From Halothiobacillus diazotrophicus (lineage in GTDB: Bacteria > Pseudomonadota > Gammaproteobacteria > Halothiobacillales > Halothiobacillaceae): a stretch of DNA of 64,000 nt. Positions 28,935 through 38,062 of this stretch are shown here, piece after piece (within the stretch, counting starts at the first letter, position 1; each line of letters begins with the position of its first letter). A program made the position numbers and the translations under genes. The stretch lies in NCBI RefSeq assembly GCF_001663815.1, contig NZ_CP016027.1:434001-498000 (forward strand), in the 5' to 3' direction. The notes under the pieces were generated by a model that had not been told where the DNA came from, made no database searches, and worked only from the letters and a program-made list of their open reading frames with translations.

Positions 28935-29747
28935 ATGGACGGCAGAACGCCGGTGCTCTCGGACAAGGAGTTCCATCAGTTTCAGGCGCTGATTTACAGG
29001 ATTGCCGGAATCACCCTGTCGGACGCGAAGAAGTCCCTGGTGAGCGGTCGGTTGATGAAACATGTGGTACATCGGGAGCTGGACAGCTTTGGCGCCTATT
29101 TTCAGCTGCTGATGCAGGACAAATCGGAATTGCAGGTTGCCGTCGACGCGCTGACCACCAATGAAACCTTCTTTTTCCGCGAACCGAAGCATCTGGAGTT
29201 TTTACGGGATAGCATTTTGCCCAATGTGGTCAGCACGCGACCCTTTCGGGTCTGGAGTGCTGCGAGCTCCTCGGGGGAGGAGGCCTTTTCGATCGCCATG
29301 ATCCTTGCTGATGGTCTGGGCGATCGTCCCTGGGAGGTCATGGGTTCGGACATCAGTCAACGCATGCTGGAGAAGGCGCGTCAGGGGCATTATTCCTTTG
29401 AGCGGGTGGAGGGGATTCCAAAGACCTACCTGAAACGCTTCTGCCTGAAGGGTGTCCGGTCACAGGAGGGTACGTTCATGATGGGCGATACCTTGCGCTC
29501 ACGTGTCAGCTTTCGATACATCAATCTGAAGGATACCTTGCCGCAAATTGGCATCTTCGACGTGATTTTCATTCGGAATGTCATGATCTATTTTGATCTT
29601 GAGGTCAAGAAGGCGGTCCTTCAGCGCCTGTTGCCGTTGCTCCGCCCCGGTGGCTATCTGTTTGTCAGTCATTCCGAAAGCCTGACCGGTTTTCATGGCC
29701 CGCTGAAAGCGGTTCGTCCTTCAATATACCGTTTACCCGATGACTGA
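28935..29747 (+). CDS. cheR: chemotaxis methyltransferase CheR
   Basis: A 270-residue CheR that methylates receptor glutamates with S-adenosylmethionine. The N-terminal helical domain (FHQFQALIYRIAGITLSDAKKSLVSGRL) is followed by the catalytic domain: TTNETFFFREPKHLEFL, the SAM-binding VWSAASSSGEEAFSIAMIL, the Asp in VMGSDISQRMLEKA, and FDVIFIRNVMIYFD. The end GGYLFVSHSESLTG is typical. It overlaps cheD by eight bases. No TPR extension is present. Confidence 0.96.
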   Translation: MDGRTPVLSDKEFHQFQALIYRIAGITLSDAKKSLVSGRLMKHVVHRELDSFGAYFQLLMQDKSELQVAVDALTTNETFFFREPKHLEFLRDSILPNVVSTRPFRVWSAASSSGEEAFSIAMILADGLGDRPWEVMGSDISQRMLEKARQGHYSFERVEGIPKTYLKRFCLKGVRSQEGTFMMGDTLRSRVSFRYINLKDTLPQIGIFDVIFIRNVMIYFDLEVKKAVLQRLLPLLRPGGYLFVSHSESLTGFHGPLKAVRPSIYRLPDD

Positions 29748-30231
29748 TTCACACGAGTACCTGGAGGTGTTTCTGAAGCCGGGCGACGTGTATTTCGCCA
29801 CCCGCAAGACCCGGATCCGCACGGTTCTGGGTTCTTGCGTCTCCCTGACCGTCTGGCATCCCCTGCTGAAGATGGGCGGGATGTGCCACTTCATGCTTCC
29901 GGAGCGGATTCATGAAGAAACGTCGCCGCAGGCCGATGGTCGCTATGCAGGGGAGGCCATGGCGCTGTTGCTTGCGGACATGCGGCAACTCAAGCGAGAT
30001 CCCGGAGAATTTCAGGTACGCTTGTTCGGTGGTGCCAATATGTTTCCGGCAATTTATTATGAGACGGAATTCGACACCATCGGTGCCCGAAACGTCCGTG
30101 CTGGACGCCTTTTGATCGCACAATACGGTATGAGCGCGGTTTCGGAAGACGTCGCGGGTACGGCGTATCGACATCTGGTGTTCGATGTGTGGAGTGGGGA
30201 GGTCTTGCTGTGTGCCAAGCCTCAAAAATGA
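29740..30231 (+). CDS. cheD: chemoreceptor glutamine deamidase CheD
   Basis: A 163-residue CheD, which deamidates receptor glutamines and can interact with CheC where present. Catalytic residues are visible: Cys in TVLGSCVSLTVW and His in GGMCHFMLPER. RLFGGANMFP is also a family signature. It starts inside the end of cheR, indicating translational coupling. Confidence 0.95.
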   Translation: MTDSHEYLEVFLKPGDVYFATRKTRIRTVLGSCVSLTVWHPLLKMGGMCHFMLPERIHEETSPQADGRYAGEAMALLLADMRQLKRDPGEFQVRLFGGANMFPAIYYETEFDTIGARNVRAGRLLIAQYGMSAVSEDVAGTAYRHLVFDVWSGEVLLCAKPQK

Positions 30232-30375
30232 CGCCGGGCAATGCCTGCCTGTTCGTGCCGCGCAGTGCGATATCACGGCGTGCGTCCGACGGCCGAGCGG
30301 GTTGCGCCCACCGCCGGCATGTCTATCTCGACCATGGCCAGTGGTTCGTCGGCAGTAATCGTCAAGGAGTGTGTC

Positions 30376-31437
30376 TTGACCCGAATTAAGGTGTTGATCG
30401 TGGATGATTCCGCGGTTGTCCGGCAGGTGCTTTCGACGACCTTGGCGCAGGATGCGGCCATCGAGGTCATCGATGTTGCGGCCGATCCGCTCTTCGCCAT
30501 GCAGAAGATGGCGAAGCAATGGCCCGATGTCATCGTGCTGGATATCGAGATGCCCCGTATGGACGGCATCACTTTCCTCAGAAAAATCATGACGGAAAGA
30601 CCGACACCCGTCGTGATTTGCTCCACCTTGACGGAAAAGGGTGCCGAAACCACGATGCAGGCACTGTCCGCGGGCGCGGTCGGTATCGTCGCCAAACCCA
30701 AGGTCGGTCTTAAGCAATACCTTCAGGATGCTTCCGACGATCTTGCCAGTGCGGTGAAGGCGGCGGCGCGCGCCAATCCGAAACGATTGAAACCGGTGCA
30801 TTCGCCCATCGTGTCGGCGCCAAAGCTCACGGCCGACGCTGTGTTGGCACCGGGACCGGCCATGATGCAAACCACCGATTTTGTGGTGGCGATCGGCACC
30901 TCGACAGGGGGAACTCAGGCATTGGAAGTTGTTCTGACGGCGTTGCCGCGCACCTGTCCCGGCATCGTCGTCGTTCAGCATATGCCCGAGAAATTCACCG
31001 AAGCGTTCGCAAAGCGACTGAATGGCTTGTGCCAAATGGACGTCGCCGAGGCGCGCCACGGCGATCGGGTTTTGCCGGGCCGCGTCCTGATCGCGCCGGG
31101 AGGGCGCCACATGCTGCTCAAGCGCAGTGGTGCGCAATATCATGTCGAAATCGTCGATGGTCCGCCGGTCAGTCGGCATCGACCCTCCGTGGATGTCCTC
31201 TTCCGTTCCGTCGCAAAATTCGCGGGCAAGAATGCGCTGGGTATCATCATGACGGGCATGGGCGATGACGGTGCGCGCGGTCTCAAGGAGATGCACGACG
31301 CCCAAGCGCGGACACTGGCGCAGGACGAAGACAGCTGCGTGGTTTATGGCATGCCCAAGGAGGCTGTGAAGCTGGGCGCTGTGGATCGGGTTCTTCCGTT
31401 GAACGACATTCCGGGGGCGATCATGACCAGTCGCTGA
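30376..31437 (+). CDS. cheB: chemotaxis methylesterase CheB
   Basis: A 353-residue receptor methylesterase/deamidase controlled by phosphorylation. The receiver domain has [16 protein letters not shown], phospho-Asp in [14 protein letters not shown] and Lys in GIVAKPK. After a linker, the esterase domain shows the catalytic Ser in [11 protein letters not shown], His in [15 protein letters not shown] and Asp in [13 protein letters not shown]. The start is taken as TTG 30376, six bases after a perfect AAGGAG; the longer frame to 30241 has no such site and its extra residues look unlike CheB. It is the last chemotaxis gene. Confidence 0.93.
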   Translation: MTRIKVLIVDDSAVVRQVLSTTLAQDAAIEVIDVAADPLFAMQKMAKQWPDVIVLDIEMPRMDGITFLRKIMTERPTPVVICSTLTEKGAETTMQALSAGAVGIVAKPKVGLKQYLQDASDDLASAVKAAARANPKRLKPVHSPIVSAPKLTADAVLAPGPAMMQTTDFVVAIGTSTGGTQALEVVLTALPRTCPGIVVVQHMPEKFTEAFAKRLNGLCQMDVAEARHGDRVLPGRVLIAPGGRHMLLKRSGAQYHVEIVDGPPVSRHRPSVDVLFRSVAKFAGKNALGIIMTGMGDDGARGLKEMHDAQARTLAQDEDSCVVYGMPKEAVKLGAVDRVLPLNDIPGAIMTSR

Positions 31438-31552
31438 TGGGGTTGATTCATTCCATGTGTCGCAAGCTCAGGCGTTGTCCGCGTATCGAGACGACCCGAA
31501 TCCCAAGCCCGGAAGCACTTTTCTGTACGATGATTTTCGAATCGACGGGTTC

Positions 31553-31581
31553 TTGACCTGCCGATAAGGCGAAGCTAGAAT
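31553..31581 (+). promoter_or_regulatory. tRNA-Val promoter
   Basis: TTGACC (31553-31558) and TAGAAT (31576-31581) with an ideal 17-base spacer, followed by a GC-rich discriminator GCGCACC, 13 bases before the tRNA. Confidence 0.8.
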
Positions 31582-31594
31582 GCGCACCTCGTTT

Positions 31595-31669
31595 AGTCGC
31601 GTAGCTCAGTGGTAGAGCATCACCTTGACATGGTGGTGGTCGGTGGTTCGATCCCACTCGCGACTACCA
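31595..31669 (+). tRNA. tRNA-Val (GAC)
   Basis: A 75-base cloverleaf with encoded CCA. Acceptor stem AGTCGCG/CGCGACT, short D arm GCTCAGTGGTAGAGC, anticodon stem TCACC/GGTGG with loop TTGACAT (anticodon GAC), T arm GGTGG-TTCGATC-CCACT. Confidence 0.95.
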
Positions 31670-31708
31670 GAACAACATTTCATGGCTAACCCGCCCTGGA
31701 TAAAACAG

Positions 31709-31747
31709 AAACCCCGCCGGTTGCGATGACACCTGCGGGGTTTTTGT
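31709..31747 (+). terminator. terminator after tRNA-Val
   Basis: Stem AAACCCCGC (31709-31717) pairs with GCGGGGTTT (31735-31743) and is followed by T-rich sequence. It lies 40 bases after the tRNA. Confidence 0.85.
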
Positions 31748-31793
31748 TTTTTCGGCTCTATTTCTCGGGTTCGCCGCCCTTGGCGTTATTTCA

Positions 31794-31849
31794 ATGACGC
31801 CACAGGGATGACGCCACAGGGATGACACCACAGGGATGACACCACAGGG
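31794..31849. repeat. four tandem copies of a 14-base unit
   Basis: The unit ATGAC(G/A)CCACAGGG occurs four times without spacing: two copies with G, then two with A at the sixth base. It lies 26 bases beyond the 3' end of the ModE-type regulator gene. The unit is not a multiple of three and no gene crosses it. Confidence 0.95.
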
Positions 31850-31875
31850 CTACCCGGTAGTCTCCCCGACCGCGG

Positions 31876-32925
31876 TCAGTGGAATATTTCCTCGAAGGCG
31901 ACCAGCGCGCCCGACTGGCTGCCATCGTAACCGGGGAGGGTGTTGACCGCGGTCCGGAACGCTTCCTCCTGCATGATTTCCCGGGCGAGCTTGATGATCG
32001 CGTGCGGCAGGTTCGACGTCTTGCAGGCGAAAAAATAATTTTCCTTCGCGAGAGGAATGAAATCGAGATCGAAACGCCGGGCTGCGGTTTCGACGCCGAA
32101 GCCGATGTCCGCCATCTTGCTGGCGACAAAGGCGGCTATGGCCGCATGCGTAAATTCTGCGTGGTCGTAATCGGGAATGTCCCGAGGATCGATGTTCGCC
32201 TTGGCGAGCAGTAACTCCAGCAGCATTTTCGTTCCCGACCCTTCTTGTCGATTGATGAAGCGCACGTCATTGCGGGTCAGGTCCGCAAGACCTTCGATCT
32301 GCTTCGGGTTGCCCTTCGCAATGAACAACCCCTGGGTTCGGTAGGCCAGGTGGATCAGGCTGTGCTCTTTCGGATCCAGCCATTTCAGACAGGATTTCGT
32401 GGCCATCTCGAATTCTCCCACCGGTACGTGAAATCCGGCGAGATCGCATTCCCCGCGTGCCAGGGCCGTCACCGCTTCAAGCCGGTTTCGGTAGTTGATC
32501 TCAACGGGCACGTCGTCCGTATTCAGTCGTTTGATCAACTGTTCCACAGCGAATCCGTGGGAAGCCGTGATGCGTAATGCAGCCGGGGCACTGCTCAGGA
32601 TCGACTCCAGCTCGGATGCAAAACTTTCCAGAATCGGGGTGAGTCGCGCCGTGATGCGCTTATCCGCCCAGATCAGTTTTTCCGCGAGGGGTGTCAGTGT
32701 CGTGCCCTTGCCGCGCGATTTTTCGAGCAGGGGCGCGGAGAACACCTGTTCAAAGCTACGCAGCAGTCCCCAGGCATGCCGGTAGGACAGATTTGCCTGC
32801 GCTGCCGCGCTGCCGATATTGCCGAGATCACGGATGGACGAGAGCAGCTGCAGCAGAAGGGCCAGCGATACTTCCTCCCCATCTCGTCTTTTGAGACGCC
32901 ATTGGGGCTGTATTTCAATGCTCAT
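31876..32925 (-). CDS. ModE/LysR-type regulator of formate dehydrogenase
   Basis: A 349-residue regulator. The N-terminal winged helix is of the ModE/LysR kind (LLQLLSSIRDLGNIGSAAAQANLSYRHAWGLLRSFEQVFSAPLLEKSRGKGTTLTPLAEKLI). The C-terminal 230 residues form a periplasmic-binding-protein-like domain (LRITASHGFAVEQLIKRL, NRQEGSGTKMLLELLL, HAAIAAFVASKMADIGFGVETAA) like those tied to molybdate or tungstate. It diverges from the fds operon, as does fdsR in Cupriavidus necator, so control of formate dehydrogenase in response to a small ligand is inferred. ATG 32925 is preferred; ATG 32940 would add five residues. Confidence 0.83.
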   Translation of the reverse strand: MSIEIQPQWRLKRRDGEEVSLALLLQLLSSIRDLGNIGSAAAQANLSYRHAWGLLRSFEQVFSAPLLEKSRGKGTTLTPLAEKLIWADKRITARLTPILESFASELESILSSAPAALRITASHGFAVEQLIKRLNTDDVPVEINYRNRLEAVTALARGECDLAGFHVPVGEFEMATKSCLKWLDPKEHSLIHLAYRTQGLFIAKGNPKQIEGLADLTRNDVRFINRQEGSGTKMLLELLLAKANIDPRDIPDYDHAEFTHAAIAAFVASKMADIGFGVETAARRFDLDFIPLAKENYFFACKTSNLPHAIIKLAREIMQEEAFRTAVNTLPGYDGSQSGALVAFEEIFH

Positions 32926-33102
32926 ATATGCAAAAAGCAACCTATTGAGGGGGTGTAAACGCTGTGATAGTTTGCCACCGAACCTGTAATCAAGCAGTAA
33001 TAAAACTGCATTGAGCCATGATAAAGCGAATGCATATGCAAAGAATTACATATTATGCGCTGATGCGGTCACGGGATCGGCAAGCGAGCGTTGGAGAGAA
33101 AC
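32926..33102. promoter_or_regulatory. divergent control region of the regulator and fds operon
   Basis: The gap between the two divergent genes contains a perfect 10-base palindrome TGCATATGCA (33031-33040). Its half, extended as ATATGCAAA (33034-33042), recurs as ATATGCAAA at 32926-32934 beside the regulator start. Two copies about 108 bases apart would suit one regulator acting on both promoters. GGAGAG at 33093-33098 is the fdsG ribosome site. No clean -35/-10 pair was assigned. Confidence 0.5.
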
Positions 33103-33561
33103 ATGAGTCCTGAAACCATCCATCGGCAGGTCGCCGACATCATCGATCAGCATCGCCAGAAGCCGGGTGCACTCTTGCCGATCCTTCATGCCATACAGGA
33201 CACATTGGGTTTCGTACCTCCTGAGTCTGTCTTTCAGATTGCCCTTGCCCTGAATCGATCACGCGCCGAAGTCCATGGCGTGATCACCTTCTATCATCAC
33301 TTCCGCACCACACCGCCTGCCGATCACGTCATCCAGGTCTGCCGAGCAGAAGCCTGCCAGAGCATGGGGAGCGATCAGCTTGTCGATCATGTGTCCCGCC
33401 GGGTTGCGACCTGTCGTGCCGGACAATTCGACGTGCATCCCGTTTATTGCCTTGGTCTATGTGCTTCGGCGCCTGCAATGATGATCGACGATACATTGCA
33501 TGCTCGGGTCTCACCGCAAAAGTTCGATCAGTTGGTCGATCGACTGGAGGCACATTCATGA
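33103..33561 (+). CDS. fdsG: formate dehydrogenase gamma subunit (NuoE-like)
   Basis: The small [2Fe-2S] subunit of soluble NAD-dependent molybdenum formate dehydrogenase (152 residues), related to NuoE. Cluster ligands are Cys80 and Cys85 (VCRAEACQSMG) and Cys116 and Cys120 (YCLGLCASAPAMMI). The N-terminal LLPILHAIQDTLGFVPPESV is typical. ATG 33103 follows GGAGAG. Its stop overlaps the next start (ATGA). Confidence 0.93.
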   Translation: MSPETIHRQVADIIDQHRQKPGALLPILHAIQDTLGFVPPESVFQIALALNRSRAEVHGVITFYHHFRTTPPADHVIQVCRAEACQSMGSDQLVDHVSRRVATCRAGQFDVHPVYCLGLCASAPAMMIDDTLHARVSPQKFDQLVDRLEAHS

Positions 33562-35141
33562 GTCGCCAGCCGAATTATCGGGTATTCGTGCCCAGGGATT
33601 CAGCCGCACTGGCGTTGGGCGCGGATGCCGTCGCCCAAGCGGTGCGCAGCGAAGCGCTGCAACGCGGTATCGACGTGACGCTGGTGCGCAATGGTTCACG
33701 CGGACTGTTCTGGCTGGAGCCCCTCGTCGAGGTGCAAACGCCCCAGGGGCGTATTGCCTATGGTCCCGTGGAGGCCAAGGATGTGCCGGGACTATTCGAT
33801 GCCGGATTTCTGCAGGGTGGGATGCACCCCCGCTCCTTGGGGCTGACGGAAGAGATCGCGTATCTCAAACGACAGGAACGCCTGACCTTTGCCCGTGTCG
33901 GGATCATCGATCCGCTTTCTCTGAGTGATTATGTTGCCCACGAAGGTTACGAGGGTTTACGCCAGGCACTGACCCTGCCGGCTGACGAGATCGTGCATGC
34001 GGTCACCGAGTCGGGTCTTCGCGGTCGTGGCGGGGCGGCATTTCCGACCGGCATCAAGTGGAAGACAGTGCTCGATACCCCCGCTGCGCAGAAGTACATC
34101 GCCTGCAATGCAGACGAGGGAGATTCAGGCACGTTCGCTGACCGCATGATCATGGAAGGCGATCCCTTCGTCCTCATCGAGGGCATGACCATAGCCGGAC
34201 TGGCCGTCGGCGCCACGCAGGGGTATATCTATGTGCGTTCGGAGTATCCGCTGGCGATTGAAATCCTGAATGCGGCCATCGATCGCGCCCGCGCTGCCGG
34301 GTATCTCGGTTCGGATATCCTGGGTTCCGGCAAGGTGTTCGAACTGGAAGTGCGTAAGGCGGCTGGGGCTTATGTGTGCGGTGAGGAAACCGCGATGCTG
34401 GAAAGTATCGAAGGCAAGCGGGGCATCGTACGTTCCAAGCCGCCTTTGCCGGCCATCACCGGCCTGTTCGGTAAGCCCACCGTCATCAACAACGTGATTT
34501 CCCTGGCGAGCGTGCCGATCATCCTGGCCAAGGGTTCTGGCTTCTACCGGGATTTCGGCATGGGACGTTCCCGCGGGACCCTGCCATTCCAGCTTGCCGG
34601 CAATATCCGCCGGGGCGGTCTGATCGAGAAGGCGTTCGGGGTCACCTTGCGCGAACTGATGTTCGATTTCGGCGGCGGTTCGATCACAGGCCGCCCGATC
34701 AAGGCAGCGCAAGTGGGCGGCCCCCTCGGCACATATCTTCCCGAATCCCAATGGGATACGCCGCTGGATTACGAGGCCTACTCGGCCATGGGGGCCGTGG
34801 TCGGTCACGGCGGCATCGTGGTGCACGACGACACGGCGGATCTGGCGAAATTGGCCCGTTACGCCATGCAGTTCTGCGCCATCGAATCCTGCGGCAAGTG
34901 TACGCCGTGCCGGATCGGCGCCACCCGGGGCGTCGAGGTGATGGACAAGATCATCGCCGATGAGGACCGACCCGCGCAGATCGCCCTGCTGCGCGATCTC
35001 TGCGACACCATGCTGCACGGCTCCATGTGCGCGATGGGCGGCATGACCCCGTTCCCTGTGCTCTCCGCACTGGATCATTTCCCCGAGGATTTTTCGCAGT
35101 CGCTCGCCGAAGAAACGGCTGCAGGAGTACATCATGTTTGA
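33558..35141 (+). CDS. fdsB: formate dehydrogenase beta subunit (NuoF-like)
   Basis: The NAD- and FMN-binding subunit (527 residues), passing electrons from the Fds iron-sulfur chain to NAD. An N-terminal thioredoxin-like region is followed by the NuoF core: GLRGRGGAAFPTGIKWKTV (NADH site), CNADEGDSGTFADRMIMEGDPF (FMN site), EYPLAIEILNAAIDRA, GAYVCGEETAMLESIEGKRG, and the [4Fe-4S] ligands ESCGKCTPCRIG with a further Cys near LRDLCDTM. ATGA overlap with fdsG and an eight-base overlap with fdsA show tight coupling. The frame upstream of 33558 belongs to fdsG. Confidence 0.95.
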   Translation: MSRQPNYRVFVPRDSAALALGADAVAQAVRSEALQRGIDVTLVRNGSRGLFWLEPLVEVQTPQGRIAYGPVEAKDVPGLFDAGFLQGGMHPRSLGLTEEIAYLKRQERLTFARVGIIDPLSLSDYVAHEGYEGLRQALTLPADEIVHAVTESGLRGRGGAAFPTGIKWKTVLDTPAAQKYIACNADEGDSGTFADRMIMEGDPFVLIEGMTIAGLAVGATQGYIYVRSEYPLAIEILNAAIDRARAAGYLGSDILGSGKVFELEVRKAAGAYVCGEETAMLESIEGKRGIVRSKPPLPAITGLFGKPTVINNVISLASVPIILAKGSGFYRDFGMGRSRGTLPFQLAGNIRRGGLIEKAFGVTLRELMFDFGGGSITGRPIKAAQVGGPLGTYLPESQWDTPLDYEAYSAMGAVVGHGGIVVHDDTADLAKLARYAMQFCAIESCGKCTPCRIGATRGVEVMDKIIADEDRPAQIALLRDLCDTMLHGSMCAMGGMTPFPVLSALDHFPEDFSQSLAEETAAGVHHV

Positions 35142-38052
35142 CCAGTCCAGCGAATACCCCGTCATGGAAAGTGGCTTCACGGAGCGTGATTTCGGTACGC
35201 CCGCCCGCCAATCCGACCAGATGGTCACCCTGGAGATCGATGGCCGGGAAGTCACCGTTCCGGCGGGGACGTCCGTCATGCGCGCGGCGGCAGAAGGCGG
35301 GGTGAACGTGCCCAAGCTCTGCGCGACCGATAGCCTCGAACCCTTCGGTTCCTGTCGCTTGTGTCTCGTCGAGATCGAGGGGCGTCGCGGTTATCCCGCT
35401 TCCTGCACGACGCCCGTCGCGGCCGGCATGAAGGTCCGGACCCAGAGCCCCAAGCTGCAGGAACTGCGCAAGGGCGTGATGGAGCTGTATATCTCCGACC
35501 ATCCCCTGGACTGCCTGACCTGCCCGGCCAATGGCGATTGCGAATTGCAGGACATGGCTGGCGTGACCGGTCTGCGCGTGGTTCGTTACGGCTATGACGG
35601 CCAGAACCATTTGAATAGCGCGAAGGACGAGTCCAATCCCTATTTCACCTACGACGCGAGCAAGTGCATCGTCTGCAACCGCTGCGTTCGCGCCTGCGAG
35701 GAAACCCAGGGGACGTTTGCGCTGACGATTTCCGGTCGGGGCTTCGATTCGCGGGTTTCTCCGGGGCAGGATGAACCCTTCATGGATTCCGAATGCGTTT
35801 CCTGCGGCGCCTGCGTTCAGGCCTGTCCGACGGCCACCTTACAGGAAAAGTCCGTAATCGAACTTGGCCAGCCGGAACACAGCGTCGTGACCACCTGCGC
35901 CTACTGCGGGGTGGGCTGCGCCTTCAAGGCGGAGATGAAGGGCAGCGAAGTGGTGCGCATGGTGCCTTACAAGAACGGGCAGGCCAACGAGGGCCATTCC
36001 TGCGTCAAGGGGCGCTTCGCCTGGGGCTATGCCACGCACAAGGATCGCATCCTGAAGCCCATGATCCGTAGCAAGATCACGGATCCCTGGAAAGAAGTAA
36101 GCTGGGACGAGGCGCTGGATTACGCCGCATCCGAGTTCAAGCGCATCCAGAAGAAATATGGCCGCGATTCCATCGGCGGGATCGTTTCCTCGCGGTGTAC
36201 GAACGAGGAGGGCTATCTCGTGCAGAAACTCGTCCGCGCGGGCTTCGGCAACAACAATGTCGATACCTGCGCCCGGGTTTGTCATTCCCCGACGGGGTAC
36301 GGGCTCAAGCAGACGCTGGGCGAGTCGGCCGGTACCCAGACCTTCAAATCCGTCGAGCAGAGCGACGTCATCCTGGTGATCGGTGCGAATCCGACGGATG
36401 CCCATCCCGTGTTTGCCTCGCGGATGAAAAAGCGGTTGCGTGCAGGCGCCCGGCTGATCGTGATCGATCCGCGGGTGACGGAGCTCGTCCGTTCACCGCA
36501 TATCCAGGCCGATTATCACCTGCCGCTCAAGCCCGGTACCAACGTGGCGATGTTGTCCGCGCTGGCACACGTCATCGTGACCGAAGGGCTGTTGAACGAA
36601 GATTTCATCGCCGAGCGCTGCGAAGGCAAGGCCTTCGAGCAATGGCGCGATTTCGTGGCAAAGCCCGAGAATTCGCCGGAGGCCATGGCCGAGGTGACCG
36701 GCGTCGCACCCGAACTGGTGCGCGGCGCTGCCCGCCTGTATGCGACCGGCGGCAATGCGGCGATCTATTACGGGCTCGGTGTCACCGAGCACGCTCAGGG
36801 TTCGACGGCCGTCATGGCCATCGCCAACCTGGCCATGGCCACCGGCAACATCGGGCGGGAAGGCGTGGGTGTGAATCCCTTGCGCGGGCAGAACAACGTC
36901 CAGGGTTCCTGCGACATCGGTTCCTTCCCCCACGAGTTGCCGGGCTATCGCCATGTGTCCGACTCGACCACCCGACATCTGTTCGAATCCGCCTGGGGCG
37001 TATCGATCAATCCCGAGCCGGGCCTGCGCATTCCGAACATGTTCGATGCCGCCCTGGACGGCAGTTTCATGGGGCTGTACTGCCAGGGCGAGGATATCGT
37101 CCAGTCCGATCCGAATACGCAGCACGTCGCCGCGGCGCTGTCCGCGATGGAATGCATCGTGGTGCAGGATATTTTCATGAACGAAACGGCCATGTATGCG
37201 CACGTGCTGTTGCCGGGTTCCTCGTTCCTGGAAAAGGACGGCACCTTCACCAATGCCGAGCGGCGCATTTCCCGCGTGCGCAAGGTCATGGCTCCGCGCG
37301 CGGGTTATGCCGATTGGGAAGTCACGATCGAACTGGCCAAGCGTTTGGGCTACGAGATGAATTACAGCCATCCCTCAGAGATCATGGATGAGATCGCGCG
37401 CCTGACGCCGACCTTCCAGGGCGTGACCTATGCCAAGCTCGACAAGCTGGGCAGCATTCAATGGCCCTGCAACACGGAAGCCCCGGCCGGTACGCCGATC
37501 ATGCATGTGGATGAATTCGTGCGTGGCAAGGGCAAATTCATCATCACGCAATACGTGGCCACCGACGAGAAGGTTACCCGCAAGTTCCCGCTGATCCTGA
37601 CGACGGGGCGCATCCTGTCCCAGTACAACGTTGGCGCGCAGACCCGCCGCACCGAGAACGTGCACTGGCATGAGGCCGACGTGCTGGAAATCCATCCGCA
37701 TGACGCGCAGGAGCGCGGCATCCGCGACGGCGGTTGGGTCAATATCCAGAGCCGTGCCGGCGACACGGTACTGCGCGCCCAGATTTCCGAGCGCATGCAG
37801 CCGGGTGTGGTGTACACCACCTTCCACTTCCCCGAATCCGGGGCGAACGTGATCACCACGGACAACTCCGACTGGGCAACCAACTGCCCGGAGTACAAGG
37901 TTACTGCCGTCCAGGTCATGCCGGTGAACGAACCCTCGGAATGGCAGAAGAACTACAGTCGATTTACCGAGCTGCAGCATGCCTTGCTGGCGCAGGCTGC
38001 CGATTCGCCGGCTCACGAAAACGTCCCACAAGCCACCAAGTCTCTTGCCTGA
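35134..38052 (+). CDS. fdsA: formate dehydrogenase alpha subunit, Mo-bisMGD catalytic chain
   Basis: The 972-residue catalytic subunit that oxidises formate to CO2. The N-terminal NuoG-like part has a [2Fe-2S] site (Cys63, 74, 77, 91), a His-Cys3 site (His123, Cys127, 130, 136), and two ferredoxin-type [4Fe-4S] sites (Cys178, 181, 184, 188 and Cys221, 224, 227, 231). The DMSO-reductase-family part has a further cluster (Cys255, 258, 262, 290) and the molybdenum ligand Cys383 followed by His384 (ARVCHSPTGYG), so this is a Cys rather than selenocysteine enzyme. The C-terminal molybdopterin-binding domain includes TGRILSQYNVGAQTRR. All expected cofactor ligands are seen. Confidence 0.97.
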   Translation: MFDQSSEYPVMESGFTERDFGTPARQSDQMVTLEIDGREVTVPAGTSVMRAAAEGGVNVPKLCATDSLEPFGSCRLCLVEIEGRRGYPASCTTPVAAGMKVRTQSPKLQELRKGVMELYISDHPLDCLTCPANGDCELQDMAGVTGLRVVRYGYDGQNHLNSAKDESNPYFTYDASKCIVCNRCVRACEETQGTFALTISGRGFDSRVSPGQDEPFMDSECVSCGACVQACPTATLQEKSVIELGQPEHSVVTTCAYCGVGCAFKAEMKGSEVVRMVPYKNGQANEGHSCVKGRFAWGYATHKDRILKPMIRSKITDPWKEVSWDEALDYAASEFKRIQKKYGRDSIGGIVSSRCTNEEGYLVQKLVRAGFGNNNVDTCARVCHSPTGYGLKQTLGESAGTQTFKSVEQSDVILVIGANPTDAHPVFASRMKKRLRAGARLIVIDPRVTELVRSPHIQADYHLPLKPGTNVAMLSALAHVIVTEGLLNEDFIAERCEGKAFEQWRDFVAKPENSPEAMAEVTGVAPELVRGAARLYATGGNAAIYYGLGVTEHAQGSTAVMAIANLAMATGNIGREGVGVNPLRGQNNVQGSCDIGSFPHELPGYRHVSDSTTRHLFESAWGVSINPEPGLRIPNMFDAALDGSFMGLYCQGEDIVQSDPNTQHVAAALSAMECIVVQDIFMNETAMYAHVLLPGSSFLEKDGTFTNAERRISRVRKVMAPRAGYADWEVTIELAKRLGYEMNYSHPSEIMDEIARLTPTFQGVTYAKLDKLGSIQWPCNTEAPAGTPIMHVDEFVRGKGKFIITQYVATDEKVTRKFPLILTTGRILSQYNVGAQTRRTENVHWHEADVLEIHPHDAQERGIRDGGWVNIQSRAGDTVLRAQISERMQPGVVYTTFHFPESGANVITTDNSDWATNCPEYKVTAVQVMPVNEPSEWQKNYSRFTELQHALLAQAADSPAHENVPQATKSLA

Positions 38053-38062
38053 GGTACGGGAC

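Noticed and set aside
29749-31305. A 518-codon minus-strand open frame
   Set aside because: Antisense to cheD and cheB; the His/Arg-rich product matches nothing.
31560-31567. GCCGATAA, the -10 element of sigma-28 flagellar promoters
   Set aside because: No TAAA-type -35 at the right distance, and it lies in the spacer of the well-formed tRNA-Val promoter.
31794-31849. Short repeats as a CRISPR array
   Set aside because: The units are directly abutting with no spacers, and no cas genes are present.
36195-37391. A 398-codon plus-strand open frame
   Set aside because: An alternate frame inside fdsA with an Arg-rich product, a typical shadow.
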